Shown here: positions 13,157 to 21,550 of the stretch, in pieces
Layout: every line of letters starts with the position of its first letter
How positions within the stretch are numbered: position 1 is the first letter of the stretch
Position numbers and translations under genes: made by a program
The notes under the pieces: model-generated
Seen by the model: only the letters and a program-made list of their open reading frames with translations
Told to the model about the DNA's origin: nothing
The model's database searches: none
Virus record (IMG/VR): IMGVR_UViG_3300030450_002007
Location: 1 to 39,315 of that record
Strand: one strand, 5' to 3'
Length of the DNA stretch: 39,315 nt
Origin: a virus

Positions 13157-13627
13157 ATGACTTTTTTTAAAAGATCAGCTACTGATCGAGATTTAACTTT
13201 TCGAGTTCCAGATTACAATTGTTTTGCCTGCAATGATTCTGGAATTGTTCATAATTCTGATGGATATTTATCTAATGAATTACCTGGTTACGATCAAAAT
13301 TATGATTTAGCTATTATTTGTTGGTGTCAAGCTGCTTATCCTCAACAAGCAGATGATGGTTTAAGAGTAAAATCTGGCTTTCGTGATGAATCTTCATCTA
13401 TATGTAACAATGTTGGTGTAGATATACCAAAAGATAAAACTAGATTAATTCATACTTTAAGAAAAGAAAGTTGGGAAGCTAGTTGTAAAGAATTAAATAA
13501 AATTAGACAAGAAAATTTAAAAGGAAATAAAATGGAACTTCCTAGTTATATTCTTAAAATTAAAGAACAGTTAAACAACTCAAAAGGTATTTTTAATGAC
13601 ATCAGAAAGACAGAAACCAGTGATTAA
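13157..13627 (+). CDS. Small cysteine-motif (zinc-binding-like) protein
   Basis: This 156-residue protein has CFACNDSGIV (22-31) and a later CWC (55-57) with intervening beta sequence. This C-x-x-C ... C-x-C layout is often seen in phage zinc-knuckle proteins near replication genes. The C-terminal half is helical and basic. It overlaps the next gene by 32 bases. A nucleic-acid-binding role is plausible but not shown. Confidence 0.65.
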   Translation: MTFFKRSATDRDLTFRVPDYNCFACNDSGIVHNSDGYLSNELPGYDQNYDLAIICWCQAAYPQQADDGLRVKSGFRDESSSICNNVGVDIPKDKTRLIHTLRKESWEASCKELNKIRQENLKGNKMELPSYILKIKEQLNNSKGIFNDIRKTETSD

Positions 13628-13847
13628 ATCTTTAAAAAAATTATTGTTTAAAGCTGAAGTAATAGCAGCAGCTATTCGTGATAATGCTATAGAAGAAAAG
13701 ATGCCAATTGAAAAAGACTTGATATTATCAGTTCATAACCAATTAAAATCAATAGACAAATCTTTAGATTATGCAGGAAAAATCGGAAAACACGATCTCA
13801 ATCCAGGAATTAAATCAAGATCCGAACAATGCTCGATTGAGAACTGA
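13596..13847 (+). CDS. Small helical protein, unknown
   Basis: This 83-residue helical protein (KSLKKLLFKAEVIAAAIRDN, then EKDLILSVHNQLKSIDKSLD) overlaps the gene before it by 32 bases and the ParB-like gene after it by 77 bases. The last 25 residues, coded in the overlap, look unstructured, which is typical when a downstream frame dictates the sequence. No family is recognised. Confidence 0.6.
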   Translation: MTSERQKPVIKSLKKLLFKAEVIAAAIRDNAIEEKMPIEKDLILSVHNQLKSIDKSLDYAGKIGKHDLNPGIKSRSEQCSIEN

Positions 13848-14295
13848 TCGATCAGCAAAATTAATTTCTGAATCTTTAGAAAAATTTGGTACTGGTAGAT
13901 CAATTGTTATTGATGAAAATAATACAATTATTGCTGGAAATGGAACTATTGAAGGTGCAAAGGCTGCCGGAGTAAAAAATGTAAAAGTTATAGAAACTAA
14001 TGGTGATGAAATTATTGCTGTAAAAAGAACTAATTTAACTAAAGATCAAAAAGTTGGTTTAGCTATTGCAGATAATAGGTCATCTGATTTATCGGAGTGG
14101 GATAGAGAAGTTCTTGAAGAACTGACTATGGATTATGATTTGAAGCCTTTTTTTGATGATGATGATTTATCACAATTATTAGGTGACGGTGAAATAAAAG
14201 ATTTTGAAGGTTCACGAGAACACGGTGAAGCAGAATTTAATGAATTTGATAATACTTGCCCTCGCTGTGGATTTGAATTTAATAATAAAAAATGA
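13771..14295 (+). CDS. ParB-like nuclease/CTPase-fold domain protein
   Basis: This 174-residue protein matches the ParB N-terminal fold: NNARLRTDRS (residues 19-28), a helix ISESLEKFG, then GRSIVIDENNTIIAGNGTIE (42-61) and EGAKAAGVKNVKV. It then has an ADNRSSDLSEWD stretch and an acidic segment (FDDDDLSQLLG). The C-terminus carries a lone CPRCGFEF zinc-ribbon half. Such ParB-like proteins sit beside DNA methyltransferases in many phages, as here, where the next gene overlaps by four bases. It may recognise DNA for modification or packaging rather than partition. The start is deep inside the previous gene but gives the complete domain. Confidence 0.82.
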   Translation: MQEKSENTISIQELNQDPNNARLRTDRSAKLISESLEKFGTGRSIVIDENNTIIAGNGTIEGAKAAGVKNVKVIETNGDEIIAVKRTNLTKDQKVGLAIADNRSSDLSEWDREVLEELTMDYDLKPFFDDDDLSQLLGDGEIKDFEGSREHGEAEFNEFDNTCPRCGFEFNNKK

Positions 14296-15323
14296 TTGAA
14301 AAAAAACTTGGTGCTTGGCAACTATCTGATTTAAAAGATATTAAAAAAAATAATTTAAATGTTTTTAGTTGTTTCCACTGCGGTGGTGGTTCTTCAATGG
14401 GCTATAAACTTGCAGGCTTTAATGTTTTAGGTGGTGTTGAAATTGATAAAGAAATGATGGCTATTTATAGAGCTAACCATAAACCTAAATATAGTTATTT
14501 AATGGGAGTCCAGGAATTTAATAAATTAAACGAAATACCTGAAGAATTAAAAAATTTAGATATATTAGATGGTTCACCGCCTTGTTCAACTTTTAGTATG
14601 GCAGGCAAGCGTGAAAAAAAATGGGGTACTGAATATCAATTTCGTGAAGGTCAAAAATATCAAAGACTTGATGACTTATTTTTTCATTTCATTCAAACAG
14701 CTAAACTTTTACAACCTAAAGTAGTTATTGCTGAAAATGTAAAAGGTTTAATTGCTGGAAATGCTCGTGGCTATGTAAAAGAAATATTTAGAGATTTTAA
14801 AAAAGCTGGTTATGAAACTCAATTATTTTTATTTAATGCCGCAAAAATGGGTGTACCGCAGGCAAGAGAAAGAACTTTTTTTATTGCACGCCGATCTGAT
14901 TTAAATTTAAAACCTTTTAAACCTGTATTTAATGAAAAACCAATTTCAGTTGCAGAAGCGTGTAAAACAATAAAAGCTAATACAGAAGAAAAATTAATAA
15001 GTGATAAATTAAAAGAACTTTGGTATAAAGTAAAACCTGGTAAATCTTTTTCAACTGTTCACCCAAAAGGACATTGTTTTAACATGAGTACTGTTAATCC
15101 TCGATTACCTTCGCGTACTGTAACTGCAACTCAAGGATTAGTTTATTGGAAAAAACCTAGATATTTAAACTCTTATGAAATAAAAAGAATACAAACTTTT
15201 CCGGAAGATTTTAACTTTTTAAATACTGATCCATGCTATGTAATGGGTATGAGTGTTCCCCCTTTTATGACTCAGCGTGTAGCATTAGAAATATACAAAC
15301 ATTGGTTTCAAAAGGATAATTAA
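14292..15323 (+). CDS. C5-cytosine DNA methyltransferase
   Basis: The 343-residue length and motifs fit a complete C5 methyltransferase. FSCFHCGGGSSMG (25-37) is the SAM-binding motif I, GSPPCSTFSMAG (94-105) carries the catalytic Cys98, AENVKGL (147-153) is motif VI, and QARERTFFIA (190-199) is motif VIII. SRTVTATQG-like and GMSVPP sequences near the end are motifs IX and X. Motif I has the unusual CFHCGGG in place of the common DLFAGIGG. No restriction partner is nearby, so it is probably an orphan that shields phage DNA from host restriction or marks it, possibly with the coupled ParB-like protein. Confidence 0.92.
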   Translation: MIEKKLGAWQLSDLKDIKKNNLNVFSCFHCGGGSSMGYKLAGFNVLGGVEIDKEMMAIYRANHKPKYSYLMGVQEFNKLNEIPEELKNLDILDGSPPCSTFSMAGKREKKWGTEYQFREGQKYQRLDDLFFHFIQTAKLLQPKVVIAENVKGLIAGNARGYVKEIFRDFKKAGYETQLFLFNAAKMGVPQARERTFFIARRSDLNLKPFKPVFNEKPISVAEACKTIKANTEEKLISDKLKELWYKVKPGKSFSTVHPKGHCFNMSTVNPRLPSRTVTATQGLVYWKKPRYLNSYEIKRIQTFPEDFNFLNTDPCYVMGMSVPPFMTQRVALEIYKHWFQKDN

Positions 15324-15326
15324 TTA

Positions 15327-15650
15327 ATGGCAGCTGCTGAATCAAGCAAAATTGAGATAGATGTCAGAGTACAAAAGCTTTCTCGTATCATTGCGCGAGG
15401 TGGTAGAAGATCTGATTGTCTACGATACGCTAGGGAAAATTGGGGGGTGTCTGAAGCTACAGTTGATAATTATTTAAAAAAAGCTAGAGATGAAATTAAA
15501 AAAGATTGGGATATTGAAAGACCACAAATGATTGCTGATTTATTAGCTCAATGTTCAACCTTACAAATGGAAGCAAGAAATGCAGGTCAATTTAATATTG
15601 CTCTTGGAGCTATAAATACAGCAGCTAAATTAGCTGATCTTTGCTCGTGA
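15327..15650 (+). CDS. Terminase small subunit-like protein
   Basis: This 107-residue protein lies immediately before the large terminase, with the large subunit's GTG overlapping its stop as GTGA. The N-terminal half contains RRSDCLRYARENWGVSEATV, an HTH suited to DNA binding. The rest is helical (IADLLAQCSTLQMEARN, INTAAKLADL), as in small subunits that form rings. It probably recognises the packaging site. Sequence is diverged, so the call uses position as much as motif. Confidence 0.78.
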   Translation: MAAAESSKIEIDVRVQKLSRIIARGGRRSDCLRYARENWGVSEATVDNYLKKARDEIKKDWDIERPQMIADLLAQCSTLQMEARNAGQFNIALGAINTAAKLADLCS

Positions 15651-16993
15651 GTTTTTTAGATACTTTAAAACAAGGTCATGTATTAAGCGGAAATGGTTTA
15701 TATGAAATTCCTTCTGCAAATGAAGTTATAACTAAAATTCGAAATAATTTATTACCGCATCAAGAAAAATTTTGTGAAGATACAGAACATAGAAAATTAG
15801 CTTTAGTTTGTGGTTTTGGTGCGGGTAAAACTTATGCTTTAGTTTCAAAATCTTTTATGCTTGCAGCTATGAATGTTGGACATATTTCTGCAGTTTTTGA
15901 ACCTACATCACCAATGCTCCGTGATATTTTAATGAGAACTATGAATGATTTACTTGAAGAATGGCAAATACCATATACTTTTCGAGCTAGTCCTTTACCT
16001 GAATATGTTTTATCTTTTCAAGAAGGAACCCATACAATATTATTAAGAACTATTCTTACTTATCAACGATTACGCGGACAAAACTTATGTGCAGTTGGAT
16101 TTGATGAAGCTGATACTGTACCAAAAAGAGACGCGGAGCAAGCTATGAATATGGCTTTAGCCAGATTGAGGTCGGGTAATATTCAACAATTTTATGCAAC
16201 AACAACTCCTGAGGGTCATTCATGGGCGTTTGAAACATTTGAAAAAAACGCCAAAGAAGATACAAGATTAATAAAAGCAAAAACAAGCGATAATCCATAT
16301 TTACCTGAGGGTTTTATTGATTCTTTATTAGAAAACTATCCGCCGCAACTAATCCAGGCATATTTGAATGGAAACTTTACCAACCTCACTACAGGAGCCG
16401 TCTATTCTAGATTTGATCGAAGTAAGCATGTAATTGATAAATTACCTTTTCCTATTGAAAACGAAATTATTAAAATTGGAATTGATTTTAACGTTATGAA
16501 TTGCAATGCAGTCGTTTGTGTTACTACCGGAGATAAATTAATTGTTATTGATGAAATTACAAAACAAGTTGACACTGATGCTCTGGCAAGAGAAATAGTT
16601 AGACGTTATGGTAGAAATAAGATTTTAGTTTATCCAGATGCTAGTGGTGCCAATAGATCAACAATCAACGCAAGCAAAACTGATATTGCTATTTTGCAAA
16701 GTTATGGATTCACAAGTATGGCGCTCCGAAGCAACCCACCAATTAAAGACCGAGTTCAAACCTTACAAGCACTCCTGGAAAACTCAAAAGGACGGGTGCG
16801 AATGGCGGTTTATGCCAGTTGCCGACGCTTAATTGAATGTTTAGAATTACAAAGTTATGATGAAAAAACAGGTGATCCAGATAAACAAAACGGATATGAC
16901 CACCTTAATGACGCTTTGGGTTATTTGTGCTACAGAGAGTTTAATATGATTTATAGTAAAGCAGGAAATAAAACAGGCATTAGAATTTATTAA
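15647..16993 (+). CDS. terL: Terminase large subunit
   Basis: I choose the GTG at 15647 (GTGA overlap with the small subunit) over a TTG two codons earlier; this gives 448 residues. The ATPase part has CGFGAGKT (Walker A, about 55-62), VGFDEAD (Walker B plus catalytic Glu, about 150-156) and ATTTPEG (coupling motif). The RNase H-like nuclease part has IGIDFNV with its Asp (about 280), VYPDASG (about 329-335) and DHLNDALGY with the last Asp (about 422). It powers DNA entry through the portal and cuts concatemers. Confidence 0.95.
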   Translation: MSFLDTLKQGHVLSGNGLYEIPSANEVITKIRNNLLPHQEKFCEDTEHRKLALVCGFGAGKTYALVSKSFMLAAMNVGHISAVFEPTSPMLRDILMRTMNDLLEEWQIPYTFRASPLPEYVLSFQEGTHTILLRTILTYQRLRGQNLCAVGFDEADTVPKRDAEQAMNMALARLRSGNIQQFYATTTPEGHSWAFETFEKNAKEDTRLIKAKTSDNPYLPEGFIDSLLENYPPQLIQAYLNGNFTNLTTGAVYSRFDRSKHVIDKLPFPIENEIIKIGIDFNVMNCNAVVCVTTGDKLIVIDEITKQVDTDALAREIVRRYGRNKILVYPDASGANRSTINASKTDIAILQSYGFTSMALRSNPPIKDRVQTLQALLENSKGRVRMAVYASCRRLIECLELQSYDEKTGDPDKQNGYDHLNDALGYLCYREFNMIYSKAGNKTGIRIY

Positions 16994-17019
16994 AGACCTG
17001 ATATTATTAAAATAAAACA

Positions 17020-18438
17020 ATGTATAGTTCTTTTTTCACAAATAAAATAGATAATTTTGAAATACAGGTTACGGAAGTACAACAGCAAAATCAAGCATGG
17101 CGAAATATGCAAAGTCATTGGGGACTTATTGAAGATTTAGTTGAGGGAACTAGTAAAATAAGAGGTAAAGCAAGAATTTATTTAAAACAAGAGCCAAGAG
17201 AAGAAGATGAAAGTTATGATGTTCGTTTAAGTAGATCAGTTTGTCCACCATATTATGTAAGAATGGAAAGAATGTTGGCTGGTATGCTTACGCGTAAACC
17301 AGTTAGATTAATTGATGTACCTGAAAGAATTGAAGAACAATTATTTGATGTTGACTTAGAAGGAAATAATTTAACTAATTTTATTTATAATATTTCTCGA
17401 TTATGTATTCGTTATGGTCATATTGGTGTATTAGTTGATGCACCATCAAGTGGTGGTAGACCTTATTGGATTCCATACACTCCACGAGACATTATCGGTT
17501 GGCGAACAGAAATTGAAAATGGCATGAGAAAATTAACACAATTAAGATTAACTGAAAGAATAGTAAAACCAAAAGGAACCTATGGTGAAGAAACAATTGA
17601 GCAAATAAGAGTTCTTGAACCTGGAGCATTTCAAATTTTTCAACGTGATAAAGATGGGGATTTTAAACAAGTAGAAGAAGGAACTACAAGTTTAGACTTC
17701 ATTCCTTTTTCAATTGCTTATTCAAATAAAGTTGGAATATATGAATCAAGACCTCCGTTAGAAGATATTGCTGAATTAAACATCAAAAGTTATCAAATTC
17801 AAAGCGATTATGATAATCAATTACATATAAGCGCAGTTCCAATGCTTGCTTTTTTTGGATTTCCAGCTGCAGCTGAAGAAGTTTCTGCTGGTCCAAGTGA
17901 AGCATTATCTTTACCTGAAGGAAGTAGTGCAAGTTATATTGAACCAAACGGAAATAGTTTTACTGCTCAAAAAGAAAGAATAGATAAATTAGAATATCAA
18001 ATTAATGAATTAGGTTTAGCAGCTATACTTGGACAAAAAATGAGTGCGGAAACAGCACAGTCAAAAAGAATTGATAGATCGCAAGGCGACTCAACTATGA
18101 TGGTTTTAAGTCAACAAATTCAAGATTTAATTGATAATTGTTTAAAATTTCATGCCAAATTTGAAAATCAAAGTGTAGCTGGAACTTCTTTTGTTAATAG
18201 AGATTTTGTAGATACAAGTTTAGATCCTAATCAAATAGATGCTTTACTTAAAATTTATGCTGCAGGTGTTATCGATCAAGAAGAACTACTTAAAAAATTA
18301 GTTGAAGGTGAAGTATTATCAGAAGATTTAGATATTGAAGAAATGTTAGATCGTAGTGAATTAGGCGATTTAAGAGAAAGAAATCAAAATATAAACCAAG
18401 TTATGGCTGAACAATCTGAAGCTGAAGATAATGAATAA
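17020..18438 (+). CDS. Portal protein (DUF4055-like)
   Basis: This 472-residue protein follows the large terminase. It has the DUF4055 portal layout: an N-terminal helical stem (RMERMLAGMLTRKPVRL), LCIRYGHIGVLVDAPSSGG, PRDIIGWR, a wing region, and a long C-terminal helical part (KLEYQINELGLAAILGQ) with an acidic end. Twelve copies would form the DNA gate of the head. The stop overlaps the next ATG by one base (TAATG). Confidence 0.88.
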   Translation: MYSSFFTNKIDNFEIQVTEVQQQNQAWRNMQSHWGLIEDLVEGTSKIRGKARIYLKQEPREEDESYDVRLSRSVCPPYYVRMERMLAGMLTRKPVRLIDVPERIEEQLFDVDLEGNNLTNFIYNISRLCIRYGHIGVLVDAPSSGGRPYWIPYTPRDIIGWRTEIENGMRKLTQLRLTERIVKPKGTYGEETIEQIRVLEPGAFQIFQRDKDGDFKQVEEGTTSLDFIPFSIAYSNKVGIYESRPPLEDIAELNIKSYQIQSDYDNQLHISAVPMLAFFGFPAAAEEVSAGPSEALSLPEGSSASYIEPNGNSFTAQKERIDKLEYQINELGLAAILGQKMSAETAQSKRIDRSQGDSTMMVLSQQIQDLIDNCLKFHAKFENQSVAGTSFVNRDFVDTSLDPNQIDALLKIYAAGVIDQEELLKKLVEGEVLSEDLDIEEMLDRSELGDLRERNQNINQVMAEQSEAEDNE

Positions 18439-19631
18439 TGTCTATACCGGAAAAATTTTATCGTAATCAAATTGATTTAAATAGATATGAAAACGATTTA
18501 GCTGCTCGGTTAATTGAAACTTATAACAAAATAATGATAGATGCAGCTGAAAGGCTTCAAAAAATTCCTATTGGTCCTGGATTAGATAAAACAAGAGAAA
18601 TACGTTTAAAAAGTATATTAAAACAAGTAAAAAACGACTTAGAAAGATGGAAAAATACTAGTTTAGGAATAATGGTTAAAGAACTTAAAGATGTTGCAAA
18701 TATACAAAAAGATTTCATAGAAGGTTTATTAGAAGATATTGCACCGGCTGAATTAAGGGGGCAAATAAATGCTTTACAGCTTGATCCAAATTTTGTTGAT
18801 AGTTTAATTAGATTTGATCCTACAAAAAGTAATCAAATAGGACTGCCTAAAGGAAAAGTTTTTGATGTTTTTAAAGATACAACTAGTTTACAAGCTATTC
18901 AATCACGTTTTGCTTTAACCGCTGCTATTGGTAAAGAAATAGTTTTACCTAACGGTCAGGTAGTAGCAAAAGCTTTTGAAGGCTTAACAGAAAAAACAGC
19001 AGAAAGATTTGCTCATACAGTTAGGCAAGGTCTTGCAGAAGGTAAAAATTTACAAACAATTCAAAAAGAATTAATTGGAACATTAAACTTTAATCCAAGA
19101 TCAAAAGGTGGTTTAATTACTGCATTAAGTAATGCACAAACAAAAACATTAGTAAAAACAACTGTACATCAACTAAATACAGAAATAAGTCGAAAAAGTT
19201 ATCAAATAAATCCTAATATTGTAAAAAAATGGGAATATTCAGCAATTCATGACCAAAAAACTTCGGCTATTTGTAGAGCATTAGATGGTAAAAGGTATAA
19301 AGTAGGTCAAGGACCTTATCCACCTCAACATTTCAATTGTAGATCTGTTGATATACCAATACCTATTGGACCTATTACTAATAAAGAATTTGTTCCTGAT
19401 GGAGAAACTTATGGTCAATGGTTTGAAAAAAAAGTAAATTCTCTTAATAAGAAAGAACCTGGTAAAGGAACTGCTTACGGTGAAAAGGTTTTAGGTATTA
19501 AAGGTTTTGAAGTTTTTAAAGGATTAAGAAAAAAATATAATTCACCAACAGAAGCTATGAGAAAATTTATTAAAAAAGATGGAACTAGAAAATCTTTAGA
19601 TCAACTAACTAAGTTATATAAGAAAAAATAA
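18438..19631 (+). CDS. MuF-like head morphogenesis protein
   Basis: The C-terminal third of this 397-residue protein carries the Phage_Mu_F signature: KKWEYSAIHDQKTSAICRAL at about 262-282, then GKRY, and PYPPQHFNCRSVDIPI with the PxHxNCR core. The N-terminal two thirds are mostly helical. It lies directly after the portal, where MuF genes usually are, and probably binds the portal or enters the head as a minor protein. Overlap with the portal gene is one base. Confidence 0.9.
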   Translation: MSIPEKFYRNQIDLNRYENDLAARLIETYNKIMIDAAERLQKIPIGPGLDKTREIRLKSILKQVKNDLERWKNTSLGIMVKELKDVANIQKDFIEGLLEDIAPAELRGQINALQLDPNFVDSLIRFDPTKSNQIGLPKGKVFDVFKDTTSLQAIQSRFALTAAIGKEIVLPNGQVVAKAFEGLTEKTAERFAHTVRQGLAEGKNLQTIQKELIGTLNFNPRSKGGLITALSNAQTKTLVKTTVHQLNTEISRKSYQINPNIVKKWEYSAIHDQKTSAICRALDGKRYKVGQGPYPPQHFNCRSVDIPIPIGPITNKEFVPDGETYGQWFEKKVNSLNKKEPGKGTAYGEKVLGIKGFEVFKGLRKKYNSPTEAMRKFIKKDGTRKSLDQLTKLYKKK

Positions 19632-19662
19632 TTATAATTATAAATAAATAATATATAAATTT

Positions 19663-19809
19663 ATGCCATTAAAAAAAGGAAAATCACGTAAAAGTATTTC
19701 AAAAAATATTGAAACTTTACGAAAAGAAGGAAAACCTTTTAAACAGGCAATAGCAATTGCATTATCTACAGCAGGAAAAAAGAAAAAGACAAGACGAAAA
19801 AAGAAATAA
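19663..19809 (+). CDS. Small basic head-region protein (DUF6496-like)
   Basis: This 48-residue, strongly basic protein reads [20 protein letters not shown], then [18 protein letters not shown]. The K-Q-A-I-A-I-A-L-S motif and the leading KKGKS are typical of a small phage family I know as DUF6496-like. Arginine and lysine fill the tail. It is the first of five such genes, and a role in binding packaged or incoming DNA is inferred from charge only. Confidence 0.7.
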   Translation: MPLKKGKSRKSISKNIETLRKEGKPFKQAIAIALSTAGKKKKTRRKKK

Positions 19810-19841
19810 ATAGTAAACTATAAATAGTTACTTTTAAAATT

Positions 19842-19928
19842 ATGCCAAAAGGAAAAGGAACTTATGGATCAATGGTTGGTAGACCGCCTAAAAAGAAAAA
19901 AGGAAAAAAAAAAGTTGCTAAAAAGTAA
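19842..19928 (+). CDS. 28-residue basic peptide
   Basis: A 28-codon frame, MPKGKGTYGSMVGRPPKKKK and onward, shares its last base with the next ATG (TAATG). The MPKGKGTYGSxxGRPPKK pattern is familiar from small phage genes in this position. It is almost wholly basic and probably unstructured. Very short, but the coupling and recognisable pattern support it. Confidence 0.6.
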   Translation: MPKGKGTYGSMVGRPPKKKKGKKKVAKK

Positions 19929-20131
19929 TGGCAAAGGTAAACAAACCAACCGATCCGGAACTATATGCACGTGTAAAAGCTAGAGTTAAAGCACGTGTTA
20001 AACGTTGGCCTAGTGCTTATGCTAGTGCTCAATTAGTCCAGGCATATCAAAGAGCCGGCGGAGGTTATACTACTGTTAATAAGCCAAAAGCAAAAACTAA
20101 AAAAGGTGCTAAACGTGGCAAAAAAAAGTAG
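19928..20131 (+). CDS. Small basic head-region protein
   Basis: This 67-residue protein starts AKVNKPTDPELYARVKARVK and has WPSAYASAQLVQAYQRAGGG before a lysine tail. The KPTDPELYARVKA ... WPSAYAS pattern is a known small family in phages and some marine viruses. I am not sure of its exact Pfam name. The 5' part repeats the RVKARVK unit. It overlaps the next gene. Confidence 0.72.
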   Translation: MAKVNKPTDPELYARVKARVKARVKRWPSAYASAQLVQAYQRAGGGYTTVNKPKAKTKKGAKRGKKK

Positions 20132-20393
20132 GGCTCCAGGTGGTTTAACCGATTGGTTTAAAGAAAAATGGGTTGATGTTAAAACTGGTAAACCTTGTGG
20201 AAGAAAAAAATCTGAAAAAAAAAGAAAAGGGTATCCCGCTTGTAGGCCTACTAAACGAGTTTCAAGTAAAACACCTAAAACACTTTCAGAATTAACACCA
20301 GCTGAAAAAAGAAAATTTACAAAAGCTAAAACAGGTAAAAAAAAGATTTCATTTCAAATGAGACGCAAACGTAAAACCAAAACAAAAAAATGA
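20115..20393 (+). CDS. Small basic head-region protein (LTxWFKEKWVD family)
   Basis: I prefer the second GTG (20115, starting VAKKSRAPGG, 92 residues) to the one at 20106, because family members begin with AKKSRAPGG. GLTDWFKEKWVDV, then KPCGRKKSEKK and YPACRPTKR with two cysteines, is the recognisable core. A basic C-terminal tail follows. The family occurs in many phages and some eukaryotic viruses without a proven function. It overlaps its neighbours on both sides by a few bases. Confidence 0.72.
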   Translation: MAKKSRAPGGLTDWFKEKWVDVKTGKPCGRKKSEKKRKGYPACRPTKRVSSKTPKTLSELTPAEKRKFTKAKTGKKKISFQMRRKRKTKTKK

Positions 20394-20671
20394 AAAAAAA
20401 GCGTAAACCAGTTAATTTATCTTTAAAAAAAGGGGAAAGATCCAAAAAAGGTGGATTAACTGCTAAAGGTCGCGCAAAATATAACAAAGCAACAGGCGGA
20501 AATTTACAGGCACCTGTTACAGGTAAAGTTAAACCTGGAAGCAAAGCAGCAAGTAGGAGAAAATCATTTTGTAGTCGTATGAAAGGTATGAAAAAGAAAC
20601 TAACTGGTAGCAAAAAAGCAAATGATCCAAATAGCAGAATAAATAAGGCTTTAAGACGTTGGAAATGCTAA
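20390..20671 (+). CDS. Small basic head-region protein (DUF6321-like)
   Basis: This 93-residue, Lys/Arg-rich protein contains GLTAKGRAKYNKATGGNLQA, PVTGKVKPGSKAASRRKSFC and a closing RRWKC. This order is typical of the DUF6321-like small phage family. Two cysteines and many positive charges suggest DNA or RNA contact. It overlaps the previous gene by four bases (ATGA). The role is not established. Confidence 0.78.
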   Translation: MKKKRKPVNLSLKKGERSKKGGLTAKGRAKYNKATGGNLQAPVTGKVKPGSKAASRRKSFCSRMKGMKKKLTGSKKANDPNSRINKALRRWKC

Positions 20672-20715
20672 TATTTAAAAAACAAGGTATATTAGGATTA
20701 CTTTAAATTTTTTAT

Positions 20716-21423
20716 ATGTCAGAAGAAAATCCCGCAACAACTGTTGATGCTTCAGCTGAAATAAATTCACTGAAAAAAGAAATTGAATTATTAAAACAAA
20801 AAAATAGAGAAGTAGTTGAAGAAAAACAAAAAATAACTTCTAATGCAAAATCTGTTGCATCTCTTCCAGAAGGTACAGATGTTCAAGCACTTATTGAATT
20901 TAAGCGAAAAGTTGAACAAGAAAGATTAGAAGAAAAAGGACAATATTCTGAAGCATTAAATAAAAGAGAAGAGCAATTTCGTGAAGCTATTGAAAAAAAA
21001 GATATAGAAATAAATAATTTAAAAAACGAATTAAAGGATTTAAAACTAGTTACACCTGCTGTAAGTGCTTTATCTGAAATAGTTCATGATCCTGATTATG
21101 CAATGGGTAAATTAGATAGAGACAAAATACAAGTACAAAAAGACGGAAGTGTTGTTTATTTGTCAGATGATGGATTTACTAGCAAACCTATACAAGAAGC
21201 AGTAAAAGAAAAAGTTCAAACATGGGCATTAAAACATCAAGCACCAACTGGTTCGGGTGCACCTATTGGTAAATCTGAATCTGTAGGAAATATTGCTGGA
21301 ATTGATGAAAATTTATTAAAACGTATGGCAAAAGGTGAAGATACAGCAGCTATGGAAATTCATCAAAAATATGGTCGTGAAGCATGGCTAGAAGCAAAAA
21401 AAATTGCTAAAAATTACAAATAA
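20716..21423 (+). CDS. Capsid scaffold-like protein
   Basis: This 235-residue protein sits directly upstream of the major capsid gene. It has a long acidic/basic coiled coil over residues 12-120 (SLKKEIELLKQKNREVVEEK and onward), then a mixed domain, and a short C-terminal helix set (LKRMAKGEDTAAMEIHQKYG). This is the usual place and architecture for a scaffolding protein guiding capsid assembly. No protease gene is visible nearby, so it may leave the procapsid intact or by another route. Confidence 0.8.
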   Translation: MSEENPATTVDASAEINSLKKEIELLKQKNREVVEEKQKITSNAKSVASLPEGTDVQALIEFKRKVEQERLEEKGQYSEALNKREEQFREAIEKKDIEINNLKNELKDLKLVTPAVSALSEIVHDPDYAMGKLDRDKIQVQKDGSVVYLSDDGFTSKPIQEAVKEKVQTWALKHQAPTGSGAPIGKSESVGNIAGIDENLLKRMAKGEDTAAMEIHQKYGREAWLEAKKIAKNYK

Positions 21424-21433
21424 GAAATATTGA

Positions 21434-21550
21434 GTTATAGTTTTAGTAATAACAAATTCGGCTGTGCTGATTTGAAAAGCTAAATTGAAGCTGTGCTGAC
21501 ATTTAGAGGGCTGTGCTCAACTTTGTAAATCTTTCATTTTCATTTTTGAA
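21434..21550 (+). promoter_or_regulatory. Capsid gene leader with three GCTGTGCT repeats
   Basis: A 127-base non-coding gap before the capsid gene holds GCTGTGCTGA at 21461-21470 and 21490-21499 and GCTGTGCTCA at 21510-21519. A weak hairpin GTTAT...ATAAC lies at 21434-21453. No ATG lies in the leader and no Shine-Dalgarno precedes the capsid ATG. The repeats could bind a protein or RNA that raises capsid expression. Confidence 0.5.
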
